Shown: positions 30,311 through 42,222 of the stretch, piece after piece | Layout: each line of letters starts with the position of its first letter | How positions within the stretch are numbered: position 1 is the first letter of the stretch | NCBI RefSeq assembly: GCF_913773735.1 | Contig: NZ_CAJYEB010000001.1 | Location: 1 to 64,000, forward strand | Direction: 5' to 3' | Length of the DNA: 64,000 bases | From: an uncultured Massilia sp. | GTDB taxonomy: Bacteria; Pseudomonadota; Gammaproteobacteria; Burkholderiales; Burkholderiaceae_D | Notes under the pieces: generated by a model | What the model saw: only the letters and a program-made list of their open reading frames with translations | Databases searched by the model: none | What the model was told of the DNA's origin: nothing | Translations under genes and position numbers: made by a program

Positions 30311-31825
30311 ATGCAACGCCGCCGCTTCCTGCAACTGGGCCTGCACGCCGGCCTGGGCCTCGGCCTGGCCGGCATCGTGGGCGCCGCCCGCGCCGATGCC
30401 CGCACCACCTGCGAACGCTTCCACGCCGCCCTGGCGCGCGACGCCGGCCTGTCCGTGTACGCCAACCTCGAGGGCAACCAGCAGGGCGAGGCCGTCGTCG
30501 AAGGCCGCCTGCCCGACGAGCTGCAGGGCACTTTCTACCGCAACGGGCCGGGCCGCTTCGAGCTGGGCGGCGAGCGCTACCACCACTGGTTCGACGGCGA
30601 CGGCTATGCCCAGGCCTGGCGCATCGAAGGCGGCAAGGTCAGCCACCGGGGCCGCTTCGTCGAGACCCGCAAGTTCGTCGACGAATCCGCCGCCGGCCAG
30701 TTCCTGTATCCGGCCTTCGGCACCCACGTCGCCCGCCGGGGCTTTCGCGACAACGACACGATGAACACGGCCAACACCAACCTGCTGCCGTTCGCCGGCC
30801 GCCTGTACGCGCTGTGGGAAGGCGGCTCGGCCACCGAGGTCGATCCGGCCACGCTGGAGACGGTCGGCATCAAGACCTGGCGCGACGACCTGAAGGCGAT
30901 GCCGTTCTCGGCCCACCCGAAGGTCGACCCGTCCGGTACCCTGTGGAACTTCGGCGCCCTGCCCGGCACCGACCGCATCGCGCTGTACCGCATTGGCCCC
31001 GCCGGCGACGTGCTGCAGGCCGGCGTGGTGGAGGTGCCGCAACTGGCGCTGCTGCACGACTTCGTGGTCAGCGAGCGCCACCTGGTATTCGTGATTCCGC
31101 CCTACGACATCCGGCAGGGTCCCGACCTGAGCCTGGCCGAGCGCCACGTCTGGGCCGGCAGCGGCGCCCGGGCGCGCGCGACCCGCGTGGTGGTGGTGGC
31201 CAAGGACACCCTCACGGTGCGGCGCGTGTTCGAACTGCCGCCGCGCATGGTGTTCCACTTCGGGAATGCCTGGGACGAGGCCGGCGGGCGCGTCACCCAC
31301 TTCGACCTCGTGCTGCACGACGGCGACCAGCTCGCGGCGCTGTCGCACGTGATGGAAGGGGAACGCGAGCCGAACCGTCCCGCCGCCCACCAGGCCGTGC
31401 GCATCAGCCTCGACCTGGTGCACGGCCGCGTGACGACCACGCGCCTGCTCGACGGCGCCGAGTTCCCGCGCGTGATGCCGCAGGTCGTGGGCCTGCGCCA
31501 CCGCCGCCTGGCGGCGCTGTCCAGCGACGCCCGCAATCCCTTCCTGGCGCTGGATACCGTGAACGTCGTCGACACCGACGGCGGCCGCGCCGACGCCTGG
31601 CGCTTCGGCCCCGGCTGGCGCACCGAGGAGCACGTGCTGGTGCCGCGCAAGAACGCCCGCAGCGAGACCGACGGCTGGCTGGTCGGCGTGGCCCAGGACA
31701 CGCGGGCCGGCAACAGCGTCCTCACGGTGTTCGACGCGGCGCGCGTCCAGGCGGGACCGGTGGCGACGGCGCGCTTGCCCTATCGCACTCCGCATTGTTT
31801 CCATGGTAATTTCTTGCTTACATGA
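30311..31825 (+). CDS. Carotenoid oxygenase family protein with Tat-like signal
   Basis: MQRRRFLQLGLHAGLGLGLAG; GRLPDELQGTFYRNGPGRFELGGERYHHWFDGDGYAQAW; AHPKVDPSGTLWNFG; FHFGNAWDE; HCFHGNF. Confidence 0.9.
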   Translation: MQRRRFLQLGLHAGLGLGLAGIVGAARADARTTCERFHAALARDAGLSVYANLEGNQQGEAVVEGRLPDELQGTFYRNGPGRFELGGERYHHWFDGDGYAQAWRIEGGKVSHRGRFVETRKFVDESAAGQFLYPAFGTHVARRGFRDNDTMNTANTNLLPFAGRLYALWEGGSATEVDPATLETVGIKTWRDDLKAMPFSAHPKVDPSGTLWNFGALPGTDRIALYRIGPAGDVLQAGVVEVPQLALLHDFVVSERHLVFVIPPYDIRQGPDLSLAERHVWAGSGARARATRVVVVAKDTLTVRRVFELPPRMVFHFGNAWDEAGGRVTHFDLVLHDGDQLAALSHVMEGEREPNRPAAHQAVRISLDLVHGRVTTTRLLDGAEFPRVMPQVVGLRHRRLAALSSDARNPFLALDTVNVVDTDGGRADAWRFGPGWRTEEHVLVPRKNARSETDGWLVGVAQDTRAGNSVLTVFDAARVQAGPVATARLPYRTPHCFHGNFLLT

Positions 31826-32961
31826 ACAAGAACGATACCCTGCCGCTGCCGGCCACCTCGCACCCGCTGGAACTGTTCGCCCCGTTCCGGCGCTGGCCGG
31901 CCTCGCCGGCGCGCGACCTGCTCTACACGCTGCTGTGGAACAGCCTGATCGGCCTCGTGCTGGCGCTGTTCCTGTGGACCTTCCTCGGCGTGCCGCCGCT
32001 CCGGATCCTGGGCGGCTGCCTGCTGACCTCGAACATCATCGGCTTCCTGATCCACGGCGCGCTGGCCCTGCTGCGCAGCGTGGTGCCGTCCAGCCGCCCG
32101 GGCCGGCGCTCGCTGGCGATGCGCGCCTGCCGCCTGCTGCTGACGCTGTGCTGCGCCGCGTTCGGCCTGGCGCTGGCGGACGCCATCCTGGGCGGGCGCG
32201 ACCCGTTCCAGGCGCTGCTGCACGGCAGCCGGCTGGCGCGGACGCTGCCCTGGGCGGTGGCGATCGCCCTCCTGATCGCGGCGATCCTGGCGGCCGGCGA
32301 GCGGCGCCTGGCGCGCGAGATGCAGGCGGCGCGCCAGCAGGAACAGATGGCCGAGGCGGCGCGCCTGCTGGCCGAGGCGCGCCTGCGCACGCTGCAGGCG
32401 CAGATCGAGCCGCACTTCCTGTACAACACACTGGCCAACGTGGTGAGCCTGATCGGCGCCGACCCGGCCCGCGCGCGCCACATGCTGGAACGCCTGATCG
32501 ACTTCCTGCGCGCCAGCCTGGCCGCCAGCCGCGCCGAGCACGCGACGGTCGGCGCCGAACTGGACCTCGCGCACGCCTACCTCGACCTGCTGGGCGTGCG
32601 CATGGGCGCGCGCCTGCGCCACCGCATCGACGCCGATGCCGCCTGCCGCGCGCTGCCGATGGCGCCGATGCTGGTGCAGCCGCTGGTGGAAAACGCCATC
32701 ATGCACGGCCTCGAACCGAAGGTCGCCGGCGGCACCGTCGCCGTGCGCGCGCGCGTCGCCGACGGCATGCTGTGCATCGAGGTGGAGGACAACGGCGTCG
32801 GCCTGGTGAACACGGCGCCGCGCCCCGGCGGCGGCGTCGGCATGGCCAACCTGCGCGAACGGCTGCGCAGCCTGCACGGCCCGTCCGCCCGCCTGCAACT
32901 GATCGAAAACCCGAACGGCGGCGTGACCTCGCGCCTGCTGCTGCCCCTGGAGCCCACGTGA
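31822..32961 (+). CDS. LytS/AlgZ-type sensor histidine kinase
   Basis: TM segments; LRTLQAQIEPHFLYNTLANVVSLI; VQPLVENAIMHGLEPK. Confidence 0.92.
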   Translation: MNKNDTLPLPATSHPLELFAPFRRWPASPARDLLYTLLWNSLIGLVLALFLWTFLGVPPLRILGGCLLTSNIIGFLIHGALALLRSVVPSSRPGRRSLAMRACRLLLTLCCAAFGLALADAILGGRDPFQALLHGSRLARTLPWAVAIALLIAAILAAGERRLAREMQAARQQEQMAEAARLLAEARLRTLQAQIEPHFLYNTLANVVSLIGADPARARHMLERLIDFLRASLAASRAEHATVGAELDLAHAYLDLLGVRMGARLRHRIDADAACRALPMAPMLVQPLVENAIMHGLEPKVAGGTVAVRARVADGMLCIEVEDNGVGLVNTAPRPGGGVGMANLRERLRSLHGPSARLQLIENPNGGVTSRLLLPLEPT

Positions 32962-33764
32962 CCACCGCCCTGCTCGCCGACGACGAACCGCACCTCCTGT
33001 CCTACCTCGAAGAACAGCTCGCGCAAGCCTGGCCGGCGCTGCGCATCGTTGCGCGCGCCGGCAACGGCATCGAGGCGCTGCGCCTGGTCGACGAGCTGGC
33101 GCCCGACGTGGTCTTCCTCGACATCCAGATGCCCGGCTTGAGCGGCCTGCAGCTGGCGGAAACGCTGTGCGCGGGAGACCACCCGCCGCGCGTCGTGTTC
33201 ACCACCGCGCACGAGCACTATGCGCTGCAGGCGTTCGAGCAGGCCGCCTTCGACTACCTGCTCAAGCCGATCCGCCTGGACCGCCTGCAGCGCACCGTGG
33301 CGCGCCTGCAGGAAGCGCTGGCCGCGCCGCCCGCCGCCGTCGATCCGGCCGCGGCGGGCATGCTGTCGCAGCTGCTGCGCCAGCTCGGCGTGGCGGCGCC
33401 GGCGGCCCCCGGCGCGCTGGCCGCCGCCGGCGAGGCGGGGCCGCTGCAGTGGATCCGCGCGGCGCAGGGACAGGAGACGCGCCTGATCGCCGTCGACGAG
33501 GTCATCTACTTCCAGAGCAACGACAAGTACACGAGCGTGTTCACGGCCGACGGCGAACACCTGATCCGCACGCCGCTGCGCCAGTTGCGCGAACAGCTCG
33601 ACCCGCAGCAGTTCTGGCAGATCCACCGCGGCGCGATCGTCGCGGCGCGCCACGTGGCGGGCACGCGCACCGATTTCCGCGGGCGCCTGCTGGTGCGGCT
33701 GAAGGGGCGCGAGGAGCAACTGGTCGTCAGCCGTAACTACGTGGACCTGTTCCGGCAGATGTGA
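32958..33764 (+). CDS. LytTR-family response regulator (GTG start)
   Basis: VTTALLADDEPHLLSYLEE...VFLDIQMPGLSGLQ...IYFQSNDKYTSVFT...WQIHRGAIVAARHV. Confidence 0.92.
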   Translation: MTTALLADDEPHLLSYLEEQLAQAWPALRIVARAGNGIEALRLVDELAPDVVFLDIQMPGLSGLQLAETLCAGDHPPRVVFTTAHEHYALQAFEQAAFDYLLKPIRLDRLQRTVARLQEALAAPPAAVDPAAAGMLSQLLRQLGVAAPAAPGALAAAGEAGPLQWIRAAQGQETRLIAVDEVIYFQSNDKYTSVFTADGEHLIRTPLRQLREQLDPQQFWQIHRGAIVAARHVAGTRTDFRGRLLVRLKGREEQLVVSRNYVDLFRQM

Positions 33765-33786
33765 GGGCCGCGCAGCGATGCGCGAT

Positions 33787-33808
33787 GGTGGGCACGGGGT
33801 GCCCACCC
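33787..33808. repeat. REP-like palindrome ggtgggcacggggtgcccaccc
   Basis: Short inverted repeat sharing the core of copies at 51763. Confidence 0.75.
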
Positions 33809-33900
33809 TGCGCAAGCCACATCCATACGGCCGACATCCAGCAGGGTCGGCATTGGCGGCCGCGGACCACGAATGAAACGTGCCCGCCATGCCAGCGGAT

Positions 33901-34794
33901 TCACAGCGCCAGCAGATCCTTGCCACGCTCGCGCAGGATCGCGGCCACGCGCGCCGCCACCGGGGACAGGTAGCCGTTGCGCCGGTACGCCAGGCCCAGC
34001 CGCCGCTTCATCTGCGCCTCCGGCAATACCACCTCGCGCACGCGCGCGCGCCGCGCCACCAGGTTGACGCGCGTGACGAAACCCAGCAGTGGCGTGGTCT
34101 CGAGGATCGGCACGATCATGTTCAATACGTTCGATTCGAGTTGCACACGCGGCCGCGCCAGGCCGTGGCGCTCGAAGGTCTGGTCCAGCCACTGGCGCGA
34201 CGCCACCGTGCGCGCGGGCAGCATCCACTGGTAGTCGAGCAGGCTGGCCAGCGTGCGCGGGCCGTCGAACACCGGATGGTTTTCGCTGGCCATCACGACC
34301 ACCGTGTCTTCCGCGATCTGCTCGCAGGCGATGTCCGGATCGTCTTCGGGCATCGGTCCCGCCACCAGGTCGAGTTCGCCCTCGCGCAGGCCGGCCAGCA
34401 GGTTGTCGTTCATCGCCACCGTCAGGCCGATCCCGATGCCCGGCGCCTGCGCCAGCAACTGGCCGAACACGGCCGGCAGCAGGTGCTCGGCCAGCGTCGG
34501 CAGGCAGCCGATGCGCACGTTGCCGCGCAGGCCGCCGGCGTGGTCCTGCATCTCGCGCGCCGTCTCCTCGACCATGATCGCCATCTGGCGCGTGCGCCCC
34601 GCCAGCACGTGGCCGGCGGCCGTCAGGCGCATGCCGCGGCCGTCCTTCTCGAACAGTTTCGCGCCCAGCGATTCCTCCAGGCGGTCGATGCACTTGGTCA
34701 GCGCGGGCTGGGTGCGGTGCAGGCGCTCGGCGGCGCGCGCCAGGTTGCCCTCGGCCGCGATGACTTCGAAATACCGCAGGTCACGGAAGTCCAT
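33901..34794 (-). CDS. LysR-family transcriptional regulator
   Basis: MDFRDLRYFEVIAAEGNLARAAERLHRTQPALTKCIDRLEESLGAKLFEKDGRGMRLTAAG. Confidence 0.95.
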   Translation of the reverse strand: MDFRDLRYFEVIAAEGNLARAAERLHRTQPALTKCIDRLEESLGAKLFEKDGRGMRLTAAGHVLAGRTRQMAIMVEETAREMQDHAGGLRGNVRIGCLPTLAEHLLPAVFGQLLAQAPGIGIGLTVAMNDNLLAGLREGELDLVAGPMPEDDPDIACEQIAEDTVVVMASENHPVFDGPRTLASLLDYQWMLPARTVASRQWLDQTFERHGLARPRVQLESNVLNMIVPILETTPLLGFVTRVNLVARRARVREVVLPEAQMKRRLGLAYRRNGYLSPVAARVAAILRERGKDLLAL

Positions 34795-35031
34795 GATTCA
34801 TTCCCGAAAGTTTGGAATTCATGAAATTAATTGAATATACATTATAGATGGGGCTTCCTATACTCGATTCATGACAAAGCTTCCCCGATCCAGCCGGACG
34901 GAGGCGGCAGAACCGACGCAGCGAGGAGACACCATGACCGCCGCACCACACGCCCATCCGGCGCCTCCTCGTCGCGCCATCGCGCCATGCCGGCCCCCCG
35001 CCGGCGGTAACATCGACACCGAGGACAATCC

Positions 35032-35727
35032 ATGAGCCATTCCACTTCCCCCGACGTGATCCGCGCCATCGAGCGCGTCGATCCGGACCTGGTCGCGCAG
35101 GCGGCCGCGTATCCCTCCTCCATCCTGGCCGACGTCGCCGGCCGCCGCGGCGCCCTGTCCAGCCGCATCGCGCCGCTGGCGCCGACGATGCGCCTGGCCG
35201 GCCCCGCGCTGACGGTCGAGGTGCGCCCCGGCGACAACCTGATGATCCACGCCGCCATGGCGATCGCCAAGCCCGGCGACGTGCTGGTCATCGACGGCAA
35301 GGGCGACGAATCCTCGGCCCTGATGGGCGAGATCATGGTCTCGCAGTGCATGGCGGTCGGCATCGCCGGCGTGGTCATCTACGGCGCCGTGCGCGACACC
35401 GAGGCGATCCGCGAACTGGGCTTCCCGATGTACGCCATCGGCGCGAATCCGAACGGCCCGACCAAGCTGGTGCCGGGCCGCATCAACTGGCCGGTGTCGC
35501 TGGGCGGCACCGCCGTGCAGCCGGGCGACCTGGTGGTGGCCGACGCCGACGGCGTCGTCGTGGTCGAGAAGGACAAGGTGCCGGCCGTGCTGGCCGAGGC
35601 GGGCAAGAAGCTGGACTACGAGGCGAAGCGCCTGGCCGACATCCGCGGCGGCGGCGCGCTGCGTCCGGCCTGGCTGGACGGCGCCCTGCGCCAGGCCGGC
35701 GTGCTGGCCGAAGGAGAGACGCTGTGA
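35032..35727 (+). CDS. RraA/HMG-aldolase-like family protein (putative 4-carboxy-4-hydroxy-2-oxoadipate aldolase)
   Basis: MRLAGPALTVEVRPGDNLMIHAAMAIAKPGDVLVIDGKGDESSALMGEIM...GVVIYGAVRDTEAI. Confidence 0.85.
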   Translation: MSHSTSPDVIRAIERVDPDLVAQAAAYPSSILADVAGRRGALSSRIAPLAPTMRLAGPALTVEVRPGDNLMIHAAMAIAKPGDVLVIDGKGDESSALMGEIMVSQCMAVGIAGVVIYGAVRDTEAIRELGFPMYAIGANPNGPTKLVPGRINWPVSLGGTAVQPGDLVVADADGVVVVEKDKVPAVLAEAGKKLDYEAKRLADIRGGGALRPAWLDGALRQAGVLAEGETL

Positions 35728-36671
35728 GCGCCGTCCTCGAGCAGGTCGCGGCCCGCGACGCCGTGCTGGTGACCGGCGCCGACCTGGCCGAGCAGGCGCT
35801 GGCCCTGCTGGCCGGTTACGATGTGGTCTACGCCGGCAAGACGCCGGACGAGGAGGCGCTGGTCGCGCTGGCGCGCCAGCACCAGCCGGTGGCGATCATC
35901 GCGCGCTACGGCCGCATCACCGAACGCGTGCTGGCCGCCAGCGGCAAGCTGCGCGTGGTGTCCAAGCACGGCACCGGCATCGACACCATCGACGTCGACG
36001 CGGCCAAAGCGCGCGGCATCGCGGTCAGGGCGGCGGCCGGCGCCAACGCCCCGGCCGTGGCCGAACACACCTGGGCGCTGATCCTGGCCTGCGCCAAGGC
36101 CGTGCCCCAGCTCGACCGCCGCATGCACGACGGCCACTGGGACAAGGCCACCCACAAGAGCCTGGAACTGCGCGGGCGCACGCTGGGCCTGGTCGGCCTG
36201 GGCGCGATCGGGGCGCGCGTCGCCGCGGTCGGCCAGGCGCTGGGCATGCGCGTGATCGCCCACGACCCGTTCGCGCGCGCCACCCCGGAGGGCATCGACC
36301 TGCTGCCGCTGGCCGACGTGATCGCCGGCGCCGACGTGCTCTCGCTGCACTGCCCGCTGACGAAGGACAATGCCAACATGCTGAACGCGGACACGCTGGC
36401 CACCATGCGTCCCGGCGCCATCGTGGTGAACACGGCGCGCGGCGGCCTGATCGACGAGGCGGCACTGGCCGCCGCGCTGCGCAGCGGCGCGCTGCGCGCG
36501 GCGGGCCTGGACAGCTTCCAGGTCGAGCCGTTCGCCCCCGGCCACCCGTTCACCGGCATCGCCAACGCGATCCTGTCGCCGCACATCGGCGGCGTGACGG
36601 ACGACGCCTACGTCGGCATGGGCACGGCCGCCGCGCAGAACGTGCTGGCGGTACTGGAGCAGCAAGCCTGA
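35724..36671 (+). CDS. NAD(P)-dependent D-2-hydroxyacid dehydrogenase (GTG start)
   Basis: GRTLGLVGLGAIGARVAAVGQALGMRVIAHDPF...LSLHCPLTKDNANMLNADTLATMRPGAIVVNTARGGLIDEAAL. Confidence 0.93.
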   Translation: MSAVLEQVAARDAVLVTGADLAEQALALLAGYDVVYAGKTPDEEALVALARQHQPVAIIARYGRITERVLAASGKLRVVSKHGTGIDTIDVDAAKARGIAVRAAAGANAPAVAEHTWALILACAKAVPQLDRRMHDGHWDKATHKSLELRGRTLGLVGLGAIGARVAAVGQALGMRVIAHDPFARATPEGIDLLPLADVIAGADVLSLHCPLTKDNANMLNADTLATMRPGAIVVNTARGGLIDEAALAAALRSGALRAAGLDSFQVEPFAPGHPFTGIANAILSPHIGGVTDDAYVGMGTAAAQNVLAVLEQQA

Positions 36672-36735
36672 CAACAACGACCCGGCAAAGCGCGCACCAA
36701 GACGCGCGCCAACGATTACAGTATCGGAGACGACC

Positions 36736-38070
36736 ATGAACGACATCGACAAACAAGGCCCGGAGTACCAGCAGCGCCTGGAAGCGGACACCATCCGCAA
36801 GGTGACCTGGCGCCTGATTCCCTTCCTGATGGTGTGCTACCTGCTGGCACTCATCGACCGCGGCAACATCGGCATGGCCTCGCTGCAGATGAACCACGAC
36901 CTCGGCCTCACGCCGAAGATGTTCGGTTTCGCCGGCAGCCTGTTCTTCATCGCCTATTTCATTTTCGAGGTGCCGAGCAACCTGGCGCTGCAGAAGTTCG
37001 GCGCGCGCAAGTGGATCGCCCGGATCATGATCACGTGGGGCCTGGCCTCGGCCGCCACCGCCATGGTGCAGGGCCAGAACTCGCTGTTCGTGATGCGCTT
37101 CATCCTGGGCGCGGCCGAAGCGGGCTTCTTCCCGGGCGTGCTGCTGTACCTCACCTTCTGGATCCCGTCCGCCTACCGCGCCCGCTTCGTGGCCATCTTC
37201 ATGGTCGCGGTGCCGATGGCCAGCTTCGTCGGCTCGCCCCTGTCGGCCCTGCTGCTGCAGATCGACGGCTTCCTCGGCCTGCGCGGCTGGCACTGGCTGT
37301 TCATCCTGGAAGGCCTGCCCACCGCCGTCCTCGGCGTGGTCTGCCTGTTCTTCCTGACCGACCGCCCGGAACAGGCGCACTGGCTCAGCGCCGAACAGCG
37401 CGACTGGCTGGTCAAGCGCATGGCCAGCGAGCGCCAGGAACGCAAGGCCGCCCCCCACGTCTCGATCTGGAAGCTGTTCCGCAGTAAAGAGGTGCTGGGG
37501 ATGGCCCTGGTCTGCGCCACCGCCTCGTCGGCCGGCACCGTGCTGGGCGTATGGCAGCCGCAGCTGATCAAGTCCTTCGGCCTCACCATCATGGAAACCG
37601 GCCTGGTCAATTCCGTGCCCTACGTGATCGCCGCGATCCTGATGGTGTGGTGGGGCCGCCATTCGGACCAGAAGCGCGAGCGCCGCTGGCATACCGTGAT
37701 CCCGCTGGCGCTGATCTGCGGCGGCATGCTGGGCACCTTCGGCACCGCATCGCTGGCGCCGACCATCGTCATGCTGACCTGCGTGCTGGTGGGCGCCTAT
37801 GCGTTCAAGGGACCGTTCTGGGCGCTGAGCTCGAGCTGGCTGTCGCCGGCTTCCGCGGCGGCCGGCCTGGCCGGCATCAACGCGGCGTCCAACCTGGTCG
37901 GCGGCGGCCTGATGGTCAATGCCTACGGCTGGATCAAGGCCGAGACGGGCAGCCATTCGCTGGCCCTGCTGCCGGTCGCCGTGCTGGCGCTGGCCAGCAT
38001 CACCACCCTGCTGTCGCTGTCCAGCGACGCCCGCCAGGCGGCGCGCAACGCCGCCGCCAAGGCGGTCTAA
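36736..38070 (+). CDS. MFS transporter, anion:cation symporter (ACS) type
   Basis: KVTWRLIPFLMVCYLLALIDRGNIGMASLQMNHDLGLTPKMFGFAGSLFFIAYFIFEVPSNLAL. Confidence 0.92.
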   Translation: MNDIDKQGPEYQQRLEADTIRKVTWRLIPFLMVCYLLALIDRGNIGMASLQMNHDLGLTPKMFGFAGSLFFIAYFIFEVPSNLALQKFGARKWIARIMITWGLASAATAMVQGQNSLFVMRFILGAAEAGFFPGVLLYLTFWIPSAYRARFVAIFMVAVPMASFVGSPLSALLLQIDGFLGLRGWHWLFILEGLPTAVLGVVCLFFLTDRPEQAHWLSAEQRDWLVKRMASERQERKAAPHVSIWKLFRSKEVLGMALVCATASSAGTVLGVWQPQLIKSFGLTIMETGLVNSVPYVIAAILMVWWGRHSDQKRERRWHTVIPLALICGGMLGTFGTASLAPTIVMLTCVLVGAYAFKGPFWALSSSWLSPASAAAGLAGINAASNLVGGGLMVNAYGWIKAETGSHSLALLPVAVLALASITTLLSLSSDARQAARNAAAKAV

Positions 38071-38168
38071 GCGCCGGGGCGGCCCCGCCCGGGGCCGCCC
38101 TCTCCCGTTTTCACCGGCGCCACGCGGCGCAAGACCGCGCACGCCGATACCACACTATAAACGAGACA

Positions 38169-39224
38169 ATGAAGACATCCTCCCTGCGGATGCTGGCGAT
38201 CGCCGCCATGCTTCCCGCCAGCGCCTGCGCGCAATCCAACGTCACGATCTACGGCGCCATCGACGCCGGCCTGCGCTACCAGACCGACGTCGACGCGGCC
38301 GGCCGCAACCAGCTGACGGCCACCTCGGGCAACTCGTATTCGAACCGGCTGGGCTTTCGCGGCGAGGAAAGCCTCGGCAACGGCCTGACGGCGCGCTTCC
38401 GCCTCGAAAGCGGCTTCAACAGCAAGACCGGCGCGCTGGACAATACCAAGAACATGCTGTTCAACCGCACCGCGTCGGCCGGCATCGGCGGCAAGTGGGG
38501 CTACATCGACCTGGGCCGCCAGTACACGATCGGCTTTCGCACCGAACTGTTCCTCGACCCGTTCGACCACCACTTCACGCCCATCGTGCCCATCTCCTCG
38601 GGCGCCGGCACGTCCCTGCCCGCGGCGGCGACGGCGGCGGGCCTGGGCGCGTCCGCCTCGACCGGCACCCGCTTCAACAACGACGTCCAGTACACGGGCA
38701 CCTTCGGCGCTCTGACGCTGCGCGCCGAACGCGCGCTGGGCGAGGATCCGGCGGATGCCGACCGGGGCTCGGCCAGCGCGGCCGGCTTCAGCTACGCCGG
38801 CACGCACCTGCTGGCGGCGGGCGCCTACACGCGCAAGGAAACCGCCGCCGGCTTCGCGAATCGCGCCTTCATCGTCGGCGGCGGCGTCAAGTGGAACGGC
38901 ATCGTCGCCAAGGCGGGCCTGTCGCGCGAGCGCCAGGACACGGCCACGCAGGGCGTGCTGCAGCATGAGCTGCGCTTCGCCGGCGTGCGCCTGCCGGTGG
39001 CGCCGGCCCTCGCGCTCACCACCGGCATCTACCGCGCCGACTACGACAGCGCGGCGGGCGGCGGCCGGCGCAAGCTGTATATCGCCAGCCTCACCTATGC
39101 ATTCTCGAAGCGCACCAACGTCTACGCCGAATTCGACGTCAACCGCTACGACGGGTTGCTGGTGCCGGCTTCGCAGCAGCACGGCCAGCGCGGCGTGTCG
39201 CTGGGCGTGATGCAGGCGTTCTGA
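38169..39224 (+). CDS. Gram-negative porin (betaproteobacterial OmpC-like)
   Basis: Signal peptide; SNVTIYGAIDAGLRYQTD...SRLGFRGEESLGNGLTARFRLESGF-type porin pattern; C-terminal F. Confidence 0.92.
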   Translation: MKTSSLRMLAIAAMLPASACAQSNVTIYGAIDAGLRYQTDVDAAGRNQLTATSGNSYSNRLGFRGEESLGNGLTARFRLESGFNSKTGALDNTKNMLFNRTASAGIGGKWGYIDLGRQYTIGFRTELFLDPFDHHFTPIVPISSGAGTSLPAAATAAGLGASASTGTRFNNDVQYTGTFGALTLRAERALGEDPADADRGSASAAGFSYAGTHLLAAGAYTRKETAAGFANRAFIVGGGVKWNGIVAKAGLSRERQDTATQGVLQHELRFAGVRLPVAPALALTTGIYRADYDSAAGGGRRKLYIASLTYAFSKRTNVYAEFDVNRYDGLLVPASQQHGQRGVSLGVMQAF

Positions 39225-39311
39225 TCCTCCATGCGGGTGGCGTTTCGCATTATGGGAAATCGTTGCACTATCCGATTGCCAAAGGTCGTGCAATAATATA
39301 GCCCGTCCTAT

Positions 39312-39325
39312 GTCTTATATAAGAC
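39312..39325. promoter_or_regulatory. Palindromic operator candidate GTCTTATATAAGAC upstream of icd
   Basis: Perfect 14-bp palindrome 150 bp 5' of the monomeric icd start. Confidence 0.5.
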
Positions 39326-39477
39326 TTAGTCGCAAGGCAACCTGGAACCGGGCGCCTTGGCGACCGCCACATCGGCGTCCGGGAGAGTATGATTTCGCGA
39401 TCCGAGCGAACCGCGACCGGACAGTCGATGTTTTTGTTGAGTAACCGAACCCTTCCCGCACATCGAGGAACAAGCGT

Positions 39478-41712
<2,235 letters not shown>

Positions 41713-41742
41713 TCACGCTCGACTGGCCCGATGGTCGTGAAC

Positions 41743-41781
41743 CCCGGTACCACGCAGGTGTGGTACCGGGTTTTTCTTTTT
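41743..41781 (+). terminator. Intrinsic terminator of icd
   Basis: CCCGGTACCAC-gcaggt-GTGGTACCGGG + TTTTTCTTTTT. Confidence 0.92.
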
Positions 41782-42045
41782 GGAGTAGAAGAAAACGCGA
41801 TGGACAGTGGTACTGCCAAAAATCTGGTGGATATCTAAGCCTCCTATTGAAAGAGGCTGATCGCTGATCCGCATGCTCCCGAAAGAAGAACGGTCACGCC
41901 ACCTGCGCAAACCAGGCGGCATGATGGGCGACCTCGATGATTAGTCTGTCGTTAGCCGACCATTTACCAGATCAGCATGTCGTATTGCTGACTTGGCAAT
42001 AGGCGATGGAGCGAGTAGTAGCGATAAGAAACTGCTAATCACCGT

Positions 42046-42222
42046 TTAAAATTGAAAACTCATATGCGCAATCGCGACGGACACCCCTGCAGCCAAGGTA
42101 ATAACAACAACCACACTAATTGCCAATACTGTACCGATCCGATACTTATGGCAGGTCTTGATCAGTTGGTTAAACTCTTTGAGGAACGCTGGAGAAAGCG
42201 ACGACTTCTCGAATGAATTCAT
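42046..42222 (-). CDS. Possible small single-TM hypothetical protein
   Basis: MNSFEKSSLSPAFLKEFNQLIKTCHKYRIGTVLAISVVVVITLAAGVSVAIAHMSFQF; in AT-rich region. Confidence 0.35.
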   Translation of the reverse strand: MNSFEKSSLSPAFLKEFNQLIKTCHKYRIGTVLAISVVVVITLAAGVSVAIAHMSFQF

